Positions 21,906 through 25,840 of a stretch of DNA of 25,840 nucleotides are shown in pieces. The notes under the pieces were generated by a model. It made no database searches and had not been told where the DNA came from. It saw only the letters and a program-made list of their open reading frames with translations. Within the stretch, counting starts at the first letter, position 1. Each line of letters starts with the position of its first letter. The stretch spans positions 1 to 25,840 of IMG/VR virus record IMGVR_UViG_3300007165_000011. One strand, given 5' to 3'. The position numbers and the translations under genes are program-made. The stretch comes from a virus.

Positions 21906-22477
21906 TGAACGAAGAAAACAAGAAACCAGATGGCACTACTGAACAGGTGGTAGCGGACAAACCAACACCTCCCAAGGATGATTTATTGCCTGTAGAGATA
22001 GATACCCTTGCTTTAGAAGAATCATCTATCAATCTTGTTCAAGACATTGTAGATGCAGAAAATGTAGATGAACTAAAGACTCTTACAAAGTTGTTTGAAA
22101 TCAATCAGGCTAAGAAGAATGCTCTAAGGGTAATCAAACTAAACAATCTTCTAGACAAGGTTAATGACCAAGCAATAGAAAGATTTGAAAAGAGACCATA
22201 TGAGATTAGCAATAAAGAACTCCTAGACTATATGAAGGTTGTAGGGGATGAAATTCAAAGGTCTCAAGAGTCTATAGCCAAAATTGATAACTCACCTGCT
22301 ATACAGATAAACCAACAAAACAATTCAATCAATGTGAATGTTGGTGGGGAAAAGATAGACAGGGATTCTAAAGAAAGAGTTATAGATGCCGTAACACAGT
22401 TATTAAAAGCGGTTAGGTCACCGGTAAAAGAAGAACCAGTCGTTATTGATATAACGGATAAAGGAGAAGGTAAGTAA
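21905..22477 (+). CDS. Hypothetical protein, helical with Gln/Asn-rich segment
   Basis: 190 residues. A Pro/Thr-rich acidic N-terminus precedes a helical core (LFEINQAKKNALRVIKLNNLLDKVNDQAIERFEKRPYEISNKELLDYMKVVGDEI). A strand with polar repeats follows (AIQINQQNNSINVNVGGEK), then a last helix. I recall similar arrangements in proteins annotated as small terminase-like or of unknown function in Bacillota phages: two-helix core plus IQINQQ-type strand. Only the similarity of layout supports this. The stop codon comes 3 nt before the metallophosphoesterase start. Confidence 0.72.
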   Translation: MNEENKKPDGTTEQVVADKPTPPKDDLLPVEIDTLALEESSINLVQDIVDAENVDELKTLTKLFEINQAKKNALRVIKLNNLLDKVNDQAIERFEKRPYEISNKELLDYMKVVGDEIQRSQESIAKIDNSPAIQINQQNNSINVNVGGEKIDRDSKERVIDAVTQLLKAVRSPVKEEPVVIDITDKGEGK

Positions 22478-22480
22478 AAC

Positions 22481-23713
22481 ATGACTAAGCAAGAGTTTAT
22501 TGAGTACGTAGCCTCGTTTAACAAGAAGCCTGGGACATATACCCCAGATGAGCTTTATCAAATAGGTGTTGCTCACAAAAAGCTTATTGGTAGAGATAAA
22601 AACTGGGATGAGCTTGCAGCCGTTGTAGGGACAGAATATACCGGAGAACAATATAGAAAGTTTGTTGTCCGAAGACAGGATAGGGATGGAACTCTAATGA
22701 AAAATGTTAACGTGTTAAGTGATAAGACTATTACTGATATTACTGAAGAAGATGTTGTCAATAAGGCAGAAGAATTATTTAAATTACATCAACGTGTTCG
22801 TGATGAAAGAACTGCTTTAAATAGAAAGCTAAGAGATGAATCTCGTATTGATGCACTTAAAGATGCTATCAAAGAAACAGTGAGTAAGTTAAAAGAACTT
22901 CCACAGGTTACTTATGAAGCACAAAAATCAAATACAAAGAAAGAAGCTATTCTATTGTTCAGCGACTTACACATCGGTGTTGAGGTTAATGATTGGTATA
23001 ACGTATTTAACTCCAGTATTGCTGAAGTACGTGTTATGAAACTTGTAGAGGATACTATTCAATACTGCAAGGATAACAATGTTAAAAAACTAAACTTTAT
23101 TAACTTGGGTGACTTAGTTCATGGCTTAATCCATGTTTCGGCACGTGTGGAAGAACAATTTGGTGTTATTGACCAAGTGATGGTTGCCAGTGAGATTATC
23201 AGTAAGGCTTTAAACAAACTGCAAGAAGCTGCACCAGAAGTCCTTTATCGTAGTTGCACAGACAATCACTCAAGAACTATTGCTAACAAATCTGAAGCGA
23301 TTGAAAAAGATAACTTCAACAGATTAGTTGATTGGTTCATTCAAGAAAGACTTAAAAATACTAAAATTAAGTTTATTAATGACAATCTTAACGAAGATTT
23401 AGGTAGATTTACCTTAGAAAACGGTAAAGTAGTTATGTTTTCTCATGGTCACCTTGATACTGTTAACCAAGTTTATCAAAGCTGGGTTGGTGGAACAAGC
23501 GAACACGTAGACTTAATCTTATTAGGTCACTACCACAATGAAAAACTCAAGTCTTTCCAAAAAACACGGGTTTATATTAACGGTTCTATTGTGGGACCAG
23601 ACCAATATGCCAACTCTAAACGGCTATATAGCATCCCTTCTCAGACTTTGTTAGTGTTTGATAATGATAATATCGTTAACTATAGCATTAACTTGGATAT
23701 CAGAAAGGCCTAA
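22481..23713 (+). CDS. Calcineurin-like metallophosphoesterase
   Basis: The second phosphoesterase of the window, 410 residues. Metal-binding motifs from about residue 160 on: LFSDLHIG (DxH), NLGDLVHG (GDxxxG), CTDNHSR (NH in place of the usual GNH), SHGH and LGHYHN (GHxH). The first 140 residues form an extra domain with a small helix set (KNWDELAAVVGTEYTGEQYRKFVVRR), possibly DNA-binding. Unlike the Mre11-like protein at 17171 it has no SbcC partner next to it. Related phage proteins are of unknown substrate (DNA ends or nucleotides). The terminator behind it ends the transcription unit. Confidence 0.85.
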   Translation: MTKQEFIEYVASFNKKPGTYTPDELYQIGVAHKKLIGRDKNWDELAAVVGTEYTGEQYRKFVVRRQDRDGTLMKNVNVLSDKTITDITEEDVVNKAEELFKLHQRVRDERTALNRKLRDESRIDALKDAIKETVSKLKELPQVTYEAQKSNTKKEAILLFSDLHIGVEVNDWYNVFNSSIAEVRVMKLVEDTIQYCKDNNVKKLNFINLGDLVHGLIHVSARVEEQFGVIDQVMVASEIISKALNKLQEAAPEVLYRSCTDNHSRTIANKSEAIEKDNFNRLVDWFIQERLKNTKIKFINDNLNEDLGRFTLENGKVVMFSHGHLDTVNQVYQSWVGGTSEHVDLILLGHYHNEKLKSFQKTRVYINGSIVGPDQYANSKRLYSIPSQTLLVFDNDNIVNYSINLDIRKA

Positions 23714-23720
23714 CAAGAAC

Positions 23721-23748
23721 AAAGTCAACCAAACGGTTGACTTTTGTC
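23721..23748 (+). terminator. Rho-independent terminator
   Basis: AAAGTCAACC (23721-23730), loop AAAC, GGTTGACTTT (23735-23744) is a perfect 10-bp stem followed by TGTCT. The U-tract is short, but the stem is strong. It is the only clear hairpin terminator I find in the window, 7 nt after the phosphoesterase stop. Confidence 0.75.
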
Positions 23749-23766
23749 TCATAAACGTTGTATAAT
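23737..23766 (+). promoter_or_regulatory. Promoter TTGACT-N18-TATAAT overlapping the terminator
   Basis: The -35-like TTGACT (23737-23742) is in the 3' arm of the terminator stem. The spacer is 18 nt and TATAAT is at 23761-23766, within an exact GTTGTATAAT box (23757-23766). It would start the transcription unit that begins with ATG 23787. Terminator and promoter are fused back to back. Confidence 0.65.
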
Positions 23767-23786
23767 ATACTAGTGAGAGGATATAT

Positions 23787-24143
23787 ATGTCTTTAAAACA
23801 TGTTAAACAATACTACTTACAGATTCAAGAGCAGTATTTTCAGTTATTGGCTGATTCAAAGGACTATGATGAAGCATTAAAGGGTGGATTTATTGACCAA
23901 GCACAGTATGACCAGGCCCAATCTATTTTAAGCAGAGTCAAAGAGAACTATGAACGTATTTCCTACATTATTTATCTGTTTTATCAACCTAATAGGGATA
24001 AAAAGGTGGCTAAATTTAATAAGCAAAACAAAGGGATACATACTGCCATGAGTGAATCAAACTACTCAAAAGAAGCTATCCTCAAGGAAAATGAAGATTT
24101 GCTTAAAGAGTTTAAGAAACTCATAAAGGAAATGAAGAAATAA
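23787..24143 (+). CDS. Hypothetical helical protein
   Basis: 118 residues, first gene of the last transcription unit, with GAGAGGA before ATG. All-helical by appearance, with coiled-coil-like heptads near both ends (VKQYYLQIQEQYFQLLADSKDYDEAL; LKENEDLLKEFKKLIKEMKK). I have seen comparable small helical proteins at the start of late or virion gene groups in phages, but nothing here identifies a role. Confidence 0.75.
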   Translation: MSLKHVKQYYLQIQEQYFQLLADSKDYDEALKGGFIDQAQYDQAQSILSRVKENYERISYIIYLFYQPNRDKKVAKFNKQNKGIHTAMSESNYSKEAILKENEDLLKEFKKLIKEMKK

Positions 24144-24144
24144 T

Positions 24145-24417
24145 ATGGAAATGAAAGAATTTGTTACTAAGTTAGGAATTAACCTGGAAGGGAAACTTGA
24201 TGGGGAAAAGTATATTGTTGAACTATCCGATAGTGATGAGTACTCAAGAATGTATACCTTGTTAGATAGTTCAGACTTGGTTGAAATTGAAGAAGATGCA
24301 ACACTATTAACTGATAAGGTTGGTGAATTGTTATTTATAGGTGATATGTTTGAAATCAAGCTTGTAGGTAACTTTGCCTCCGATATCTATAGATTAGTTG
24401 TAACAGAAAGGGAATAA
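24145..24417 (+). CDS. Hypothetical acidic protein
   Basis: 90 residues, starting 1 nt after the previous gene. Acidic, probably a small alpha/beta fold (KYIVELSDSDEYSRMYTLLDSSDLVEIEEDATLL; LLFIGDMFEIKLVGNF). No recognised motif. It is placed between a helical protein and the deformylase-like gene, all read from one promoter. Confidence 0.72.
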   Translation: MEMKEFVTKLGINLEGKLDGEKYIVELSDSDEYSRMYTLLDSSDLVEIEEDATLLTDKVGELLFIGDMFEIKLVGNFASDIYRLVVTERE

Positions 24418-24418
24418 T

Positions 24419-25117
24419 ATGGCAAATTATGTTTTAGCAATTACGAGAGACTTAGACAAATTGATGCAAAGAAGTGATGAGGTTGCTGTTGTTGGAATTG
24501 ACTTACAGATACGTCCTGATGTAGCAAAAATCATTAAAGACTTAAAAGATACTATCTTGGCCAATAAAAACCTTGTTGCCCTTGCTGCACCTCAAATCGG
24601 AAAGTTTGACAGAATCTTCTGTATTCGTTTTGCCAATGGCGATATTCGTGCCTTTATTAATCCGATGATTTCAAAAACAGATGGAATTCACTTGGTAAGA
24701 GAAATCAGCCCAAGTATTCCTGATAGAGCTTTTATTGTTCCAAGACACAATCGTATTATTGCCATGTATCAAACCCCATCAGGTAAGCCAGAAGAAAGCG
24801 TATTTGAAGGTGTTGTAGCAGAAATCTTCCAACACATGGTTCAAATCCTTGATGGTGTGTTAATCAGTGATATTGGTTTAGAAGTGTTTGAAGACTTTGA
24901 CAACGCTTCAGAAGAAGAAAAAGCACAAGTCTTAGATGCTTACCTAAAAGAATTAAAATCAAGAGAAGATTCGATGAATAAGGAAATTGAACAAAACGAA
25001 GACCTTAAGAAAACACGTGATGCTATTCGATTCCTTGAAGGTGTTGCAACTGGCAAGATTACTATGGAAAAGCAAGATGAACTTGTGAAGAAGGAAGAAC
25101 CAGAAACAAATGCATAA
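24419..25117 (+). CDS. Peptide deformylase-like protein lacking catalytic residues
   Basis: 232 residues with the peptide deformylase fold, which normally removes the formyl group from nascent proteins. All three motifs can be aligned, but they are altered. Motif 1 GxGLAAxQ is VALAAPQIG (Q59 kept). Motif 2 EGCLSVP is E95-ISPSIP, so the metal-binding Cys is Ser97. Motif 3 QHExDHLxG is QHMVQILDG, so only H139 remains; the catalytic Glu is Met140 and the second His is Ile143. Metal binding and deformylation are therefore unlikely. After about residue 150 there is an acidic, helical, charged tail not found in typical deformylases. The protein may have been reused for binding or in a structural role. 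Confidence 0.82.
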   Translation: MANYVLAITRDLDKLMQRSDEVAVVGIDLQIRPDVAKIIKDLKDTILANKNLVALAAPQIGKFDRIFCIRFANGDIRAFINPMISKTDGIHLVREISPSIPDRAFIVPRHNRIIAMYQTPSGKPEESVFEGVVAEIFQHMVQILDGVLISDIGLEVFEDFDNASEEEKAQVLDAYLKELKSREDSMNKEIEQNEDLKKTRDAIRFLEGVATGKITMEKQDELVKKEEPETNA

Positions 25118-25499
25118 GTTTGGCTACAACCAGGAAACCATATTCTCAAAAGAACTTGACATTGATGAATTAGGTCAAGTAGCATTAGAGGCTAAAGACA
25201 GTGAATCTATGTTCTATTATCTTATTATTAGAACATCACTAGGACAGTCATCTATTGTTGAATATGGGCCCATCGTTCCTGATATAGCTATTCTCCCTGA
25301 CTTTACTGAAATTAAGTTTCAAAGAATAGACTTCAATGAACTAAAGATAAAACAAATTATTAAGAAGTTCTTGATGCCTAGAAACAAGGGTAAGAACAAA
25401 ATAGAAGATGTTATTCAAATCAATATAAATGATGCTGTCGGTAGAGGGATTAATATATTAGAGTATATTAAGAACTTCGATAAAACATCAAATTACTAG
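25110..25499 (+). CDS. Hypothetical protein
   Basis: 129 residues, overlapping the deformylase-like gene by 8 nt. AAGGAAG precedes ATG 25110 at a distance. It seems to be beta-rich at first (ESMFYYLIIRTSLGQSSIVEYGPIVPDIAILPDFTEIKFQRIDF), then basic and helical (LKIKQIIKKFLMPRNKGKNKIEDVIQI). No recognised motif. It ends with TAG, unlike its neighbours' TAA. Confidence 0.75.
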   Translation: MHKFGYNQETIFSKELDIDELGQVALEAKDSESMFYYLIIRTSLGQSSIVEYGPIVPDIAILPDFTEIKFQRIDFNELKIKQIIKKFLMPRNKGKNKIEDVIQININDAVGRGINILEYIKNFDKTSNY

Positions 25500-25509
25500 G
25501 GAGGTAACC

Positions 25510-25731
25510 ATGGCAAAACAAACAATAAAAGACTTTTACGGAAAGATTATTGGTTATGTAGAAACCGATGATAAGACCGGTAATAAGACTGCTTTAGATT
25601 TTTATGGTAGAATCCTTGGTTATTATAAAAAAGCTACTAACGTGACTACAGACTTTTATGGTAAGGTTGTTGGTAGGGGTGACATTGCCGTTGGTTTAAT
25701 CTATGAAAAGGAAGAACAAGGTAAAAAATAA
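25510..25731 (+). CDS. Small DFYG-repeat protein
   Basis: 73 residues built of three copies of a nine-residue unit: DFYGKIIGY (8-16), DFYGRILGY (30-38) and DFYGKVVGR (48-56), spaced 22 and 18 apart, with charged turns between them. The end is GDIAVGLIYEKEE. A repeated beta-hairpin is likely. I recall the same architecture in small proteins from phages and gut bacteria, with no known function. A strong ribosome binding site (GGGAGG) precedes ATG 25510. The last base of its stop codon is the first base of the next ATG. Confidence 0.85.
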   Translation: MAKQTIKDFYGKIIGYVETDDKTGNKTALDFYGRILGYYKKATNVTTDFYGKVVGRGDIAVGLIYEKEEQGKK

Positions 25732-25840
25732 TGTTTAATAAAAAACCAAAAACAATAGACATGTTCGTAGTTACAAATAATATTCCTTTTGATGGTGAAA
25801 ATATAGATATTAATTCTCTTAGATTCTTTACGATTACGGA
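25731..25840 (+). CDS. Partial gene, start only
   Basis: ATG 25731 overlaps the previous stop (TAATG) and opens a frame that runs off the right edge: MFNKKPKTIDMFVVTNNIPF and onward, 36 codons visible. No family can be assigned. Confidence 0.6.
   Translation, partial: MFNKKPKTIDMFVVTNNIPFDGENIDINSLRFFTIT

Noticed and set aside
1554-25185. Open frames on the minus strand
   Set aside because: All are short, lie fully opposite well-supported + strand genes, and have no upstream ribosome binding sites; they are shadows.
1-25840. CRISPR array, integrase or attachment sites
   Set aside because: No regularly spaced direct repeats, no tyrosine or serine integrase gene, and no repeat of the tRNA-Glu 3' end were found by eye.

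Overview
This window looks like the replication and recombination module of a large, virulent-type tailed phage. Every supported gene is on the + strand. Genes are packed with overlaps of 1-8 nt (TAATG and ATGA junctions), base composition is AT-rich, Shine-Dalgarno sites are purine-rich, and promoters resemble sigma-A promoters. This suggests a host in the Bacillota or a relative. The sequence reads well with the standard genetic code, and Trp is encoded by TGG throughout. The host cannot be named from the sequence.

Layout. 1-1019 is a DnaG-type primase cut by the left edge. It is followed by a 52-residue phage protein (1077-1235) and an ssDNA-binding protein (1267-2067). A family A DNA polymerase comes next, in pieces: an exonuclease plus N-terminal polymerase part (2082-3662), a GIY-YIG homing endonuclease (3723-4445), and a palm/fingers part (4509-5602). 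The palm part has its own promoter, ribosome binding site and ATG. Inside catalytic motif A the reading frame is broken by 8 nt, with a stop codon directly after a TCG codon and a second TCG at the far end of the gap. Then come a sliding clamp (5630-6745), a RecU-like resolvase, a possible UvsY-like protein, a small acidic protein, RecA, a second PD-(D/E)XK nuclease, and several unknowns up to 11192.

The only long stretch without a protein gene (11193-11707) holds a complete tmRNA (11203-11585) and a tRNA-Glu(UUC) (11587-11663). The tmRNA has the G3-U70 alanine identity pair, a pseudoknot, an Ala resume codon and a 24-codon tag frame. After these come an HD phosphohydrolase, an unknown gene, an HNH endonuclease with three helix-turn-helix repeats, and three consecutive bacterial-style clamp-loader genes (DnaX-, delta-prime- and delta-like; 13561-16306). 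The right third carries a zinc-ribbon protein, an uncharacterised phage protein, an SbcD/SbcC (gp47/gp46) pair, a possible sigma factor, small unknowns, and a second metallophosphoesterase ending in a hairpin terminator (23721-23748). A new transcription unit then carries small proteins, a catalytically degenerate peptide deformylase-like protein, a DFYG-repeat protein and the start of one more gene.

Together these genes would supply most of a bacterial-style replisome (primase, SSB, polymerase, clamp, three-part loader) plus recombination-dependent replication functions (RecA, resolvase, SbcCD). A helicase is not seen here. Nine copies of a GTTGTATAAT-like box mark phage promoters. The points most worth checking are the polymerase gap with its hairpin, and the phage tmRNA with its unusual tag.
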